A DNA stretch of 64,000 nt from Fusibacter_A sp965140735. GTDB lineage: Bacteria; Bacillota; Clostridia; Peptostreptococcales; Acidaminobacteraceae. The notes beneath the pieces are model-generated. The model did not search any database and had not been told where the DNA came from. It was given only the letters and a program-made list of their open reading frames with translations. Numbering within the stretch: the stretch's first letter is position 1; each line of letters opens with the position of its first letter. Positions 34,122-43,113 of the stretch are shown here, piece by piece. A program made the position numbers and the translations under genes. Location: assembly GCA_965140735.1 (NCBI GenBank), contig OZ223306.1, forward strand, positions 4,154,001 to 4,218,000. The letters run 5' to 3'.

Positions 34122-35858
34122 ATGAGAATTGTAATGGTAATTCCGACTTACTGGCAAAGGTCAAGAAGTGAGGGCTGGCAAGAAGGGGATGCGGTTTATG
34201 ACCATCCTACGCCTATAGATGAAGAAGGCACTCTTGGTCGTACACTGGAGAGTATTAAGATTTTAAATAATAAAAACTTTAAATTGGTTATCCCTGTTTG
34301 CCCTACAACTGATGAAATTGCAGAACTTGCAGAGCAGAAAACAAAAGAAATCGTGGAGAAATCTAATATTACAGTTGAAACCTATATTTTTACACCGAAT
34401 AACTTAGAAAATATAAAGGGGATATTACGACAAGAGGGCTTAGACAGCGAACTCGAACTTCTTAATATTAAAGGGTACTCAAATGTCAGAAACATATGTC
34501 TGTATGTTGGACAGGTTCTGGGTGGGGATATGGTTATTCTTATAGATGATGATGAAGTTTTCGAGAAACCTGATTTTGTAGATATGGCTGTGGAGTTTAT
34601 GGGAAAACGTAAATATGGTTCCATCATCTATGGTGTTGCGGGTTACTATCTAAATAAAAAAGATGAGTACTATGATGATGTAGAAATGCAGGCTTGGATG
34701 ACGTATTGGGATCGTTTTGGTTCAAAGGCAAAAGCTTTTGATAAGATCATTTCTGCTGGTCCTCGAATTAAAATTACACCATTTGCATTTGGTGGCCTTA
34801 TGGTAATTCACAAAAATATGTTTAGAATTGTCCCATTTGATCCAAAAGTTTCTCGTGGCGAGGATATTGATTATCTTATTAATGCGAAAATGTATGGTTT
34901 TGATTTCTTCTTAGATAATAAACTCAATATTAAACATTTACCACCGCCTAAGCATCATCCAGTCTGGAAGAGAACTCGAGAAGATATTTATAGATTCTTA
35001 TATGAAAAATCTAAAATTGACAATCAAGTGGAACACAGCAATATGAAAAAAGTAACTGCAGAAGATTTTATGCCTTATCCAGGTGATTTTTTAACAGAAG
35101 ATTTAGAAGATAAGATTTATAAAACCAATATCCTTTTGGCACTTGATTATCTAACAGAGGGAAAAGTGGATGATTGCCGGGGTGCAATTGAGAATATCTA
35201 TTTGAGCAAATATGAAGCTATACCAAAATTTGATACTTTTGAAACTTATCGAGATGCTCAAAAAATGTGGGTAAAACTCGTAGATATCACAGGAATCCAC
35301 AGAACCGTTATTCGAAATGAAATGGAGCTCAACAATCTATCCAGACAAAAAGCAGCTCAAGAAATAGAAAAATTTGTTACAGTGGATCGTGTGGAAATCA
35401 AAAAGTCCTTAAAAGAAATCTCATTCTTCAATATCTTTACTGACAAAGAACTTGAACGTATCATTGATATCGTATCCACAAGACGCTATAAAGAGAATCA
35501 GATACTCTTTAGAAAAGGTGACGTCAATGAAGCTTTCTATATCATTATAAAAGGGTGTATTCGAGTTGCTAAAAGAGATGATAATAATGAAGAAATCGTG
35601 CTTGGACATGTGGCAACTCAAGGGCTCTTAGGAGAAACGACGTTGGTTAATGAATATCACTTTGTGGACGCTATTGCAGAAGAATACACAGAAGTTCTGA
35701 AAATGAAGCAAAGTGAATTGGAACACATGATTGATGAAAATCCAATTCTAGGCAATAAATTTTTATTAATGTTGATTGATAAACTCAATTTTAAATTATC
35801 AGCGACGAATGAACTTGCATCTAAGTATTATCTAAAAGATGAACATATTATTGACTAA
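34122..35858 (+). CDS. Glycosyltransferase-like protein fused to a CRP-type cNMP-binding-like domain
   Basis: This protein has 578 residues in two parts. The first (1-320) is a GT2/GT-A-like domain with the metal motif LIDDDEVFEKPDFVD (about 138-152), GGLMVIHKNMF and the RGEDIDYLINAKMYGFDFF motif. A helical linker follows (320-420). The last part (about 425-570) matches a cyclic nucleotide-binding domain: FFNIFTDKELERI, ILFRKGDVNEAFYIIIKGCI and GLLGETTLVNEYHF. The conserved Arg of the phosphate-binding cassette is absent (F at that place), so cAMP binding is doubtful. There is no HTH after it. AAGGAGG lies before the ATG. The architecture is unusual. Confidence 0.8.
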   Translation: MRIVMVIPTYWQRSRSEGWQEGDAVYDHPTPIDEEGTLGRTLESIKILNNKNFKLVIPVCPTTDEIAELAEQKTKEIVEKSNITVETYIFTPNNLENIKGILRQEGLDSELELLNIKGYSNVRNICLYVGQVLGGDMVILIDDDEVFEKPDFVDMAVEFMGKRKYGSIIYGVAGYYLNKKDEYYDDVEMQAWMTYWDRFGSKAKAFDKIISAGPRIKITPFAFGGLMVIHKNMFRIVPFDPKVSRGEDIDYLINAKMYGFDFFLDNKLNIKHLPPPKHHPVWKRTREDIYRFLYEKSKIDNQVEHSNMKKVTAEDFMPYPGDFLTEDLEDKIYKTNILLALDYLTEGKVDDCRGAIENIYLSKYEAIPKFDTFETYRDAQKMWVKLVDITGIHRTVIRNEMELNNLSRQKAAQEIEKFVTVDRVEIKKSLKEISFFNIFTDKELERIIDIVSTRRYKENQILFRKGDVNEAFYIIIKGCIRVAKRDDNNEEIVLGHVATQGLLGETTLVNEYHFVDAIAEEYTEVLKMKQSELEHMIDENPILGNKFLLMLIDKLNFKLSATNELASKYYLKDEHIID

Positions 35859-35879
35859 AAGAGTTGTTAAAAAATATAG

Positions 35880-35942
35880 AAAGAGGTAGCATTTCAACAA
35901 AAATTTTAAACTTTATTAATTTTGTTGAAACGCTATCTCTTT
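35880..35942. terminator. Long hairpin between the transferase operon and the membrane-protein gene
   Basis: AAAGAGGTAGCATTTCAAC pairs with GTTGAAACGCTATCTCTTT through a roughly 20-bp stem with one mismatch, around an A/T-rich loop. There is no long T run on the plus strand (TTTGCG follows). It may end transcription weakly or act as an mRNA 3' stabiliser. Confidence 0.6.
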
Positions 35943-35996
35943 GCGTCTATAATAAGAAGTGAAGTTACTCAGATTTTATGTTTTAGGAGGCTTATT

Positions 35997-36641
35997 TTGA
36001 GAAAAGGTGATTTTATTTTGGGGGCCATACTGGTTTTATTTGTGGCTTTTGTATCGCTAGAACCAACACATAGTATTTTTATTAGTTTAACGGCTGCACA
36101 TCCTTATGCAGGGGGATTCTGTAAATTTGCGTTACTTGCAACTATGGGTGAAATGCTTGTAACAAGATTAAATCAAGGACAGTATAAAAAAGCAGATGGC
36201 TTTATTTATAGAGTTCTTATTTGGGGTTTTTTAGGCATTGTGATTACCTTAATTTTTCAAGTTTTTGCAGCGGGTACAACTGCTGCAATTGAGAAAGGTT
36301 ATCTTATAGGTAAGAGCAGTAACTTAGCATTCGCATTTTTTACGAGCTGTTTAATGAACTTAACTTTTGCACCAACTATGATGACTTTTCACCGATACAC
36401 AGATACCTATATTGATCTCAAATTTGGTGAGAGTATAACAAAACCAACACCTAGTCAGGTTATTGATAAAATAGACTGGAATGGTTTTATCTCTTTTGTT
36501 CTTTTCAAAACCATACCTTTTTTCTGGATTCCAGCACACACTTTAACCTTTTTATTACCAGGCGAGTATCGTGTTCTTGCAGCAGCGTTTCTCTCGATGG
36601 CACTTGGGTTATTGTTGACGATTGGCAAACGAAAAAAATAG
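35997..36641 (+). CDS. Polytopic membrane protein, possibly Mpv17-like
   Basis: This protein has about 214 residues with four to six hydrophobic segments. The C-terminal stretch FKTIPFFWIPAHTLTFLLPG...R (about 160-190) resembles the signature of Mpv17/PMP22-type proteins, which is tentative. AGGAGG at 35985-35990 is placed for a TTG start at 35997. A longer frame from 35922 runs through the hairpin and has no ribosome site. It follows the transferase cluster by 139 bp and a hairpin, so it is probably separate or weakly coupled. Confidence 0.6.
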   Translation: MRKGDFILGAILVLFVAFVSLEPTHSIFISLTAAHPYAGGFCKFALLATMGEMLVTRLNQGQYKKADGFIYRVLIWGFLGIVITLIFQVFAAGTTAAIEKGYLIGKSSNLAFAFFTSCLMNLTFAPTMMTFHRYTDTYIDLKFGESITKPTPSQVIDKIDWNGFISFVLFKTIPFFWIPAHTLTFLLPGEYRVLAAAFLSMALGLLLTIGKRKK

Positions 36642-36695
36642 AGCGTTTGTGAGAGAATGACTTCTAACATCGAATTATAGATTTGAAAATTCATA

Positions 36696-36741
36696 AAAAA
36701 GGCACTTATAAGAATTTGATCGAGCTCTTATAAGTGCTTTT
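36696..36741. terminator. Bidirectional terminator
   Basis: GCACTTATAAGA and TCTTATAAGTGC form a perfect 12-bp stem with A and T runs on both sides, serving the membrane-protein gene and the convergent MBL-fold gene. Confidence 0.85.
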
Positions 36742-36765
36742 TATATCGTTGAGTTTTAAATGAAG

Positions 36766-38163
36766 CTATATTTCAAAGGAATCGTTGAGCTTTGGAATTA
36801 TAATTTCGCAAGATTTGATTTCGCCAAGTCTATCTCTAAAAAAATGAGAAGCTTCATGCTCACCATGTGTGACGAAAATCTTTTCGAGTCCGTCAATAGG
36901 TTTAACCCAATCTAGTAAATGATTGAGATCAGCATGCCCAGAAAAACCAGAGATAGAATGAATATGAGCTTTAATAGCGATATCTTCATCTAATATGCGC
37001 ACCTTGGTAGCGCCGTCTTTTATAGCTCTTCCCAGTGTGTTTTCAGCTTGATATCCAATAAAGATCACATGGGTAGAGGCACGCCAAAGATTGTGTTTTA
37101 AATGGTGCTTAATCCTACCAGCATCACACATACCACTTGCAGAAATAATCACCTTTGGTGAGTGATCTTTGTTAAGTGCAATAGATTCTTCATTGGAATT
37201 GATAAGATGCAAATTTTTTAAAATGAAAGGACTTTCGCCGTAACTCTTTATCAATTCGCTCATGTACTGACTACTTTTTGAGTAGATAGAAGTAGCATCA
37301 AGAGCCAGAGGTGAATCTACATAAATTGGAATTCGATCTAATAAAGCTGCTTTATCTGTATTATGTGTACGCATATAGTGATTGAGTTCAAATATAATTT
37401 CTTGTGTTCTCCCAACTGCAAAAGAAGGGATAATGACAGTGCCATTTTCCTCATAGGCATCTATAATAATGGATACAAGTTTTTCTGTTCTAGTTTCTAT
37501 ATCCTGATGGAGTCGATTGCCATAAGTGGACTCCACGACCAGAAAATTAGAATGATCAATAGTTTCAGGATTTTCTTGAAGAAAATTGGTACTATTTCCA
37601 AGGTCGCCAGAAAAGACGATGCGTTTGGAAACATTATTTTCAATATAATCGATGACGACAGAGGATGATCCTAAGAGATGCCCTGCATTTACAAGATTAA
37701 AGGCCAGCGTATGGTCTAATTCAACAGTCTGGTTGTAATCCAAAGGGTATAGGTATTGGATGGCTTCCACAGCATCATCTTCAGTAAAAAGAGGCAGGAC
37801 TTTATCAAGGCCTGCACGCTCTCTTTTTTTATTTTCCCAGTCCGTTTCTGATTCATGAATTTTGCCAGAATCTCTAAGAAGAATATCTGCTAAGTACATC
37901 GTTGGATAGGTGCAGTATATCTTTCCGGAGAAACCTTTTTTAACGAGCAATGGAATTCTGCCAGAGTGATCTACATGAGCATGTGATAATATCATAAAAT
38001 CCAAGGTTTTGGGATCAAAATCAAAAAGGGTATAATTGAGCTGTTCTTCAGTAAGAGTGCCTTGAAATTGCCCACAGTCTATTAAAAAACGATGTTGCTC
38101 TGTTTCAACAAGATACATGGAGCCGGTAACATGTCCTGCAGCGCCTAAAAAATTAATTTTCAT
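36766..38163 (-). CDS. MBL-fold/beta-CASP ribonuclease-like protein (Ysh1/CPSF type)
   Basis: This protein has 465 residues and reads as a metal-dependent nuclease of the beta-CASP branch. The metallo-beta-lactamase motif SHAHVDHSGRIPLL lies at about residues 59-72. Other MBL ligands are in AGHLLGSS and FSGDLGNS. The beta-CASP motifs include VESTYGNRLH, FAVGRTQEI and ISASGMCDAGRIKHHL. The final histidine sits in SGFSGHADLNHLL, so the site is complete. TAGGAGG precedes the ATG. It probably processes RNA. Domestic substrates are unknown. A GMP-like loop gene fusion is not seen. Confidence 0.93.
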   Translation of the reverse strand: MKINFLGAAGHVTGSMYLVETEQHRFLIDCGQFQGTLTEEQLNYTLFDFDPKTLDFMILSHAHVDHSGRIPLLVKKGFSGKIYCTYPTMYLADILLRDSGKIHESETDWENKKRERAGLDKVLPLFTEDDAVEAIQYLYPLDYNQTVELDHTLAFNLVNAGHLLGSSSVVIDYIENNVSKRIVFSGDLGNSTNFLQENPETIDHSNFLVVESTYGNRLHQDIETRTEKLVSIIIDAYEENGTVIIPSFAVGRTQEIIFELNHYMRTHNTDKAALLDRIPIYVDSPLALDATSIYSKSSQYMSELIKSYGESPFILKNLHLINSNEESIALNKDHSPKVIISASGMCDAGRIKHHLKHNLWRASTHVIFIGYQAENTLGRAIKDGATKVRILDEDIAIKAHIHSISGFSGHADLNHLLDWVKPIDGLEKIFVTHGEHEASHFFRDRLGEIKSCEIIIPKLNDSFEI

Positions 38164-38233
38164 ATTTTCCTCCTATTTTAACTTTGATTATTTATATTGT
38201 ACCCTAAAATACAGAAAAATATTTGAAATAATC

Positions 38234-38262
38234 TTGTATTTTCATCTTACAAATAAGATAAT
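38234..38262 (+). promoter_or_regulatory. Promoter candidate for the FAH gene
   Basis: TTGTAT (38234-38239) and GATAAT (38257-38262) are separated by 17 bp, 60 bp upstream of the start codon at 38322. Confidence 0.4.
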
Positions 38263-38321
38263 GTTATTGACTTGATATTGTGTACATAAAAGTTTAAATA
38301 AAAGAAATAATAGGAGGCCAA

Positions 38322-39203
38322 ATGAAAATCGGAAATTGTTTGTATAAAGATGAAAAAATAGGTTATTGTATTATAGAATCAGAACGTATTTATCCTATAA
38401 ATACTATTTTGGGGATTGAAGTTGGTAGTTTTCAAGAACTTGTTGAGAATTGGGCAGATATCCATAGTGAAATACAAAAAAAGATAGAGTTTGCTAAGAG
38501 TATTTCAATAGAGGCAGTTTCATTTTTAGCGCCTATTCCAAAACCTGTTAGAAACTTAATCTGTGTTGGAAAAAATTATTTAGATCACGCAAAAGAGCTT
38601 GAAGGCAAAACAGCCAATTTGACGGGGATTCCAAAAGAACCGATTTATTTTTCAAAAATGGCACATCAAATCCTTGGGCCTTCAGATATGCTTCATGTTG
38701 ATTCTTCTGTAACGACAGCGGTTGACTATGAAGTAGAACTTGGATTGATTATAAAAAAAGAATGCAAGAATGTCCTTGCAAAGGATGCTGAGGATGTCAT
38801 ATTTGGGTATGCGGTCTTTAATGATTATTCTGCAAGAGATCTTCAAACAAAGCATATACAGTGGCATAGAGGTAAATCATTAGATGGTTTTACTGCAATG
38901 GGCCCTTACATTATTACAGCGGACGAAATAGCGTTTCCGCCGAGTCTTGAAATCACCTGTAAAATCAATGGTGAGTTGAGACAAAATGGGCTTACAGATC
39001 AATTGATTTTTCCGATCGCAACATTGATTGAAGATTTTTCAAAAGGCACAACACTTATCCCAGGGGATATAATCATTACTGGAACACCTTCTGGTGTTGG
39101 AATGGGATTTGATCCGCCCAAATATCTCAAGAATTTAGATTCAGTCGAATGCGAAATTGAGGGCATGGGACGAATCTGCAATGGAGTTGTAATGAAAAAT
39201 TAA
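38322..39203 (+). CDS. Fumarylacetoacetate hydrolase (FAH) family protein
   Basis: This protein has 293 residues. The C-terminal FAH domain (from about 75) shows ICVGKNYLDHAKEL, the acidic metal ligands in VDYEVELGLII, the NDYSARDLQ motif and GTPSGVGMG. The family includes acylpyruvases, oxaloacetate decarboxylases and 2-hydroxyhepta-2,4-diene-1,7-dioate isomerases. The specific reaction cannot be told. The motif set is that of an active divalent-metal enzyme. AGGAGG precedes the ATG. It is monocistronic, with a gap of 105 bp to the L,D-transpeptidase. Confidence 0.9.
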   Translation: MKIGNCLYKDEKIGYCIIESERIYPINTILGIEVGSFQELVENWADIHSEIQKKIEFAKSISIEAVSFLAPIPKPVRNLICVGKNYLDHAKELEGKTANLTGIPKEPIYFSKMAHQILGPSDMLHVDSSVTTAVDYEVELGLIIKKECKNVLAKDAEDVIFGYAVFNDYSARDLQTKHIQWHRGKSLDGFTAMGPYIITADEIAFPPSLEITCKINGELRQNGLTDQLIFPIATLIEDFSKGTTLIPGDIIITGTPSGVGMGFDPPKYLKNLDSVECEIEGMGRICNGVVMKN

Positions 39204-39308
39204 AGGTTGTGTGATAGTTTTTAAGCTGTAATTTTGGTACAATAAAGAGATAAAACTGAAAAGTTTAAAAATCAGATACAAAGAACTAAAATTATAGAAG
39301 GGGATTAT

Positions 39309-40760
39309 ATGACAGTTAGGAAAAACGGAATGATTTCACTTTTGTTTGCATTTTTATTGATTTTCAATTTCAATATAGGATATGCAGAAAATGCGTTGTT
39401 GATGGATGAAATCGGTGGGTCTGTACCACTGATTAATGCACCGGGTGACGGCGTGAGTGACAGTAGTGCTGAAGAAGGCACTATGCCAATTGAGACAGAT
39501 GAAAGTAACATGACAGAAAACGATGTCGATGGTACATCAGAGAGTGCTGTTGATGCCACAACTCAAGAAATTTTATTGAATAATGAAGGATTAGAGTTAT
39601 TAGAGTCATATTCAGTCACAGCACCTGAAGGTGTAGATTTAGAACAAATGGAATACAATCAATACAATATTGGTTATTTTTATGTGGTGGCGATAAACAG
39701 CGCTGTAAACATCAGAAAAAGACCAGATACAGGAAGCCCCATAGTCAAAAAATTAGGCTTCTATGGTAAGATGAATGTCTTTGAAAAAGTAAGAGGGCAG
39801 TATTTTAAAAAATCAGATAGTGATGAATGGTATCGTGTTTATTGGTATGAAAAAAGTGAAATTAAAACAGGGTATGTATATTCGAAAATCGTTAGATTTA
39901 GAACGTTTAGACTTGACCTTGCTAAAACTCAAATTGATAATCTTGTAAATTATTTTGTAGATCATGATAATATGGCTAAAATAAGTAATTATAAGAATGT
40001 TAATGGGTATGCGCCACGTTATAATGGGCAGAGTCAAGATGCTTTTGGTAATACTAGAGATCAGTCTGCGCCACTATACGTTTCACCAGATAGTGGCAGT
40101 GAATTTAGATATTTACCAGATGGCCTTATTGTAGATGTATTAGGTGAAGAAAATGACTACTATAAGGTTCATGTCTTTGACCATGATTCAGAGGGATACA
40201 TTCCTAAAAAGTATTTATCTTTTCAGAATCAAGTCCATAAAATGAGCCAAGCTATACTCGTTGATATAAAAAATCAAAATGTCAGCAGTTATCAGCTTGT
40301 GGAAGACAAATGGGTATTGAAATCGCTCTCTTATGCAACTACTGGTATGGAAGCTGAATTTAAAGAACCAACTGTACCTGGAACTTACGCAGCAATTCAA
40401 AAGAAAGATAAGTTTTTATATTTAGATGATAAGACAAAAGAACTTGATGGCTATGCACCCTATGCGATTAGATTTAATGGTGGCGCTTATCTGCATGGAT
40501 TTCCTGTAAATTACAGATGGAATAAAGTAGAAGAACTCGTTACAGACGCTGTGTATGATGATCAAGGTACTATTATCCAAGATGCTGTTTATGAAGAAAA
40601 GAGAGTTGGTAAACCAATAGATCCAGGCTTAATTGAGTATTCGTATACACTTGGAACTATCCCTTTATCACATAAATGTGTTCGTAATCCAACGTCACAT
40701 GCGGAATTTTTATACAATTGGATTGTATTGGATGAAGCGATGATTATTGTTGTGGATTAA
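39309..40760 (+). CDS. Secreted L,D-transpeptidase with SH3-like domains
   Basis: This exported protein of 483 residues probably cross-links or anchors to peptidoglycan. A signal peptide (about 1-26, ending near GYA) is followed by a low-complexity acidic region (about 30-90). Two SH3b-like domains come next (about 110-200 and 240-310). The YkuD domain lies at about 310-480, with the catalytic motif SHKCVR near residue 461 (Cys464) and the upstream histidine in AYLHGFPV. The gene runs in the same direction as the DUF4015-like protein 41 bp later, so the two may act together at the cell wall. Confidence 0.9.
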   Translation: MTVRKNGMISLLFAFLLIFNFNIGYAENALLMDEIGGSVPLINAPGDGVSDSSAEEGTMPIETDESNMTENDVDGTSESAVDATTQEILLNNEGLELLESYSVTAPEGVDLEQMEYNQYNIGYFYVVAINSAVNIRKRPDTGSPIVKKLGFYGKMNVFEKVRGQYFKKSDSDEWYRVYWYEKSEIKTGYVYSKIVRFRTFRLDLAKTQIDNLVNYFVDHDNMAKISNYKNVNGYAPRYNGQSQDAFGNTRDQSAPLYVSPDSGSEFRYLPDGLIVDVLGEENDYYKVHVFDHDSEGYIPKKYLSFQNQVHKMSQAILVDIKNQNVSSYQLVEDKWVLKSLSYATTGMEAEFKEPTVPGTYAAIQKKDKFLYLDDKTKELDGYAPYAIRFNGGAYLHGFPVNYRWNKVEELVTDAVYDDQGTIIQDAVYEEKRVGKPIDPGLIEYSYTLGTIPLSHKCVRNPTSHAEFLYNWIVLDEAMIIVVD

Positions 40761-40801
40761 CTTAATATTTGACAACAGGTGAAGACCCTTAGGAGAGTTA
40801 A

Positions 40802-42355
40802 ATGAAGCAAAAAAGAATAATCACATTTAGTGTTATCTTAATCGTAGTTGTATTGGTTGGTATTTTTAGTGTCAATCAATACACTATTTATGTGGAAAAC
40901 AAGAAAATTGAAGCGGCAGAAACAAAGGCTAGACTAGAAGAAGAAGCTAAAGCTCAAGAAGAAGCACGTATTAAAGCTGAGGAAGAAGCACGTCTCAAAG
41001 CAGAAGAGGAAGCTCGCATTAAGGCTGAGGAAGAGGCGAGACTTAGAGCTGAGGCCAATAAAGAGCTTATTGCAGAGAATACATTTTACACAGGTAAAAA
41101 AGGTGCAATTGTATACGATCAGTATAGTGGTGAACAAGAAGAACTGAGTACGATCCCGCCTAAAACGGCTGTATATGTAAACACTTATGTTCAAGATGAA
41201 GCGGGTAATACAACATTTGCAGAAATTGCGGATCAATTCGAAGGGACCGTACTTGGATATGTAGCCTTTGATAGTCTCGTGAAAACACCAATGGATTTGA
41301 TTTCAAAGCCTTACGATGATGCTGATTATACAGCCTTTGAAAAAAATGAAAGCTTTGCAGACAATCCGCCAGTAGTTGTAAAAGGGGCTTATATGACGGG
41401 AAATTCAGCTTCTACTGGGAAATTGGATGTGCTTATCGATTTACTTGATCAGACAGAACTCAACACATTGGTAATTGATGTAAAAGATGACAATGGTTTT
41501 TTATTGTTTTATTCGGAGTCAGCTGAAAAGTACAATCCTAGAGCAAATGAACATATCTATATCAAAGATATGCAAGCTTTTATGGATAAGTTAAAAGCAC
41601 ATGATATTTATTTAATTGCAAGGATCGTAACTTTTAAATCCCCTATTTATGCAAAGGATAATCCAGATAAAGCGATTGTATATGCAGGAACCTCAAAGCT
41701 ATACAGTGATAGAGATAAACTGCTCTGGGCATCGGCGCATAATAGAGAACTTTGGGATTATAACATAGGCGTTGCCAAAGAAGCCGCTAAATGGGGATTT
41801 AATGAAATCCAATTTGACTATGTGCGTTTCCCTGCGATACCCAATAAAGTGAACATTGATTATAGAAATACAGAAAATGAATCCAAAACGGCAACTATTC
41901 AAAAGTATCTTAAGCAGGCTTATGAAGAACTTAAGCCATATAATGTTTATATTGCAGCAGACGTGTTTGGATGGGCTGCAACTTCTATTAATGACGTTGG
42001 CATAGGACAACACTGGGAAGCTGTAACAAATGTGGTAGATTACATTTGTCCTATGATGTATCCAAGTCACTATGGGCCTAATAATTTCGGATTATCTGTT
42101 CCGGATGCATTTCCATATGAAACGATAGACCGGTCGCTAAAAGATGCTTTTGATCGAAATACTAATGTGATGACGCCTGCATATATACGACCTTGGATTC
42201 AAGATTTTACAGCAGGTTGGGTAAAGGGACATATCTCATACGGTGCAAAAGAAGTTGAAGCTCAAATAAAGGCTCTTGAAGATAATGGCATACACGAATT
42301 TTTATTGTGGAATGCAAAAAACAATTATTCTGAAAAAGCATTTGAAAAGAATTAA
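40802..42355 (+). CDS. Membrane-anchored DUF4015-type putative glycoside hydrolase
   Basis: This protein has 517 residues. One N-terminal transmembrane helix (about 7-27) is followed by a highly charged coiled coil (about 35-85) built of EEARIKAEE/EEARLKAEE repeats. An SH3-like stretch comes next (about 95-160). From about 195 to 510 there is a TIM-barrel domain with VIDVKDDNGFLLFYSES, FNEIQFDYVRFP and YIAADVFGWAAT, as in the DUF4015 family of predicted glycoside hydrolases. AGGAG precedes the ATG. It is predicted to act on cell-wall or exopolymer sugar outside the membrane. Specificity is unknown. Confidence 0.82.
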   Translation: MKQKRIITFSVILIVVVLVGIFSVNQYTIYVENKKIEAAETKARLEEEAKAQEEARIKAEEEARLKAEEEARIKAEEEARLRAEANKELIAENTFYTGKKGAIVYDQYSGEQEELSTIPPKTAVYVNTYVQDEAGNTTFAEIADQFEGTVLGYVAFDSLVKTPMDLISKPYDDADYTAFEKNESFADNPPVVVKGAYMTGNSASTGKLDVLIDLLDQTELNTLVIDVKDDNGFLLFYSESAEKYNPRANEHIYIKDMQAFMDKLKAHDIYLIARIVTFKSPIYAKDNPDKAIVYAGTSKLYSDRDKLLWASAHNRELWDYNIGVAKEAAKWGFNEIQFDYVRFPAIPNKVNIDYRNTENESKTATIQKYLKQAYEELKPYNVYIAADVFGWAATSINDVGIGQHWEAVTNVVDYICPMMYPSHYGPNNFGLSVPDAFPYETIDRSLKDAFDRNTNVMTPAYIRPWIQDFTAGWVKGHISYGAKEVEAQIKALEDNGIHEFLLWNAKNNYSEKAFEKN

Positions 42356-42387
42356 TAGTTGAATCTGAAATTATAGGAGGCAGAAAG

Positions 42388-43020
42388 ATGATATCAAGGC
42401 AAGTTGCGGAAGCGCTTTTAGAGATTAAAGCGGTTTCAATAGTAGGTGAAGATCAGTTATTTACATGGGTTTCTGGTATTAAATCACCCGTTTACTGTGA
42501 TAACCGTATGACAATTAGTTTTCCTAAGGTAAGAGATTTAATTGCAAATGGATTTGCAGACAGAATCAGAGCGAAATATAAAGATGTTGAAGTGATTGCA
42601 GGGACTGCCACCGCAGGTATCCCACACGCAGCATGGGTTGCACAAATTTTAGATTTACCTATGGTTTATGTCAGAAGTAATCCAAAAGGACATGGTAAAG
42701 GGAAGCAAATAGAGGGTTATTTAAAACCAGGTAGTAAGGTCGTTTTAATAGAAGATTTGCTTTCCACTGGTGGGAGTTCAATGAAAGCTTGTGAAGCATT
42801 GAGGGAAGAAGGCGCAGATGTATTAAGTGTCATGGCAATTTTTAGTTATAATTTTGCACAAGTAGATACAATTTTTAATGAAAAGAAAATTGCATTTGAA
42901 ACGCTTACAGATTATAAGACGCTATTGCCGATTGCAGTCGAAAAAAATTATGTTGATGAAAGTAGCAAAGAAACGCTTTTAAAATGGAGCGATAATCCCA
43001 AAATGTTTACAGAGGCATAG
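42388..43020 (+). CDS. pyrE: Orotate phosphoribosyltransferase
   Basis: This enzyme converts orotate and PRPP to OMP in pyrimidine synthesis. The protein has 210 residues. The PRPP-binding motif VLIEDLLSTGGSS (about 118-130) and the conserved loop YVRSNPKGHGKGKQIEG (about 94-110, with the catalytic lysines) are complete. AGGAGG precedes the ATG. It lies alone from other pyr genes, between a cell-wall gene and trmB, and ends with a terminator. Confidence 0.95.
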   Translation: MISRQVAEALLEIKAVSIVGEDQLFTWVSGIKSPVYCDNRMTISFPKVRDLIANGFADRIRAKYKDVEVIAGTATAGIPHAAWVAQILDLPMVYVRSNPKGHGKGKQIEGYLKPGSKVVLIEDLLSTGGSSMKACEALREEGADVLSVMAIFSYNFAQVDTIFNEKKIAFETLTDYKTLLPIAVEKNYVDESSKETLLKWSDNPKMFTEA

Positions 43021-43038
43021 GCCATTTGACGAGAACAA

Positions 43039-43069
43039 GAAGAACATCTTTATTTAAGGATGTTCTTTT
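43039..43069 (+). terminator. Rho-independent terminator of pyrE
   Basis: AGAACATC and GATGTTCT pair around an A/T loop, followed by a short T run. Confidence 0.7.
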
Positions 43070-43113
43070 GATTTGAATTTGCTATAATAGAGATTGAATA
43101 AGAGGTGTGAAAA

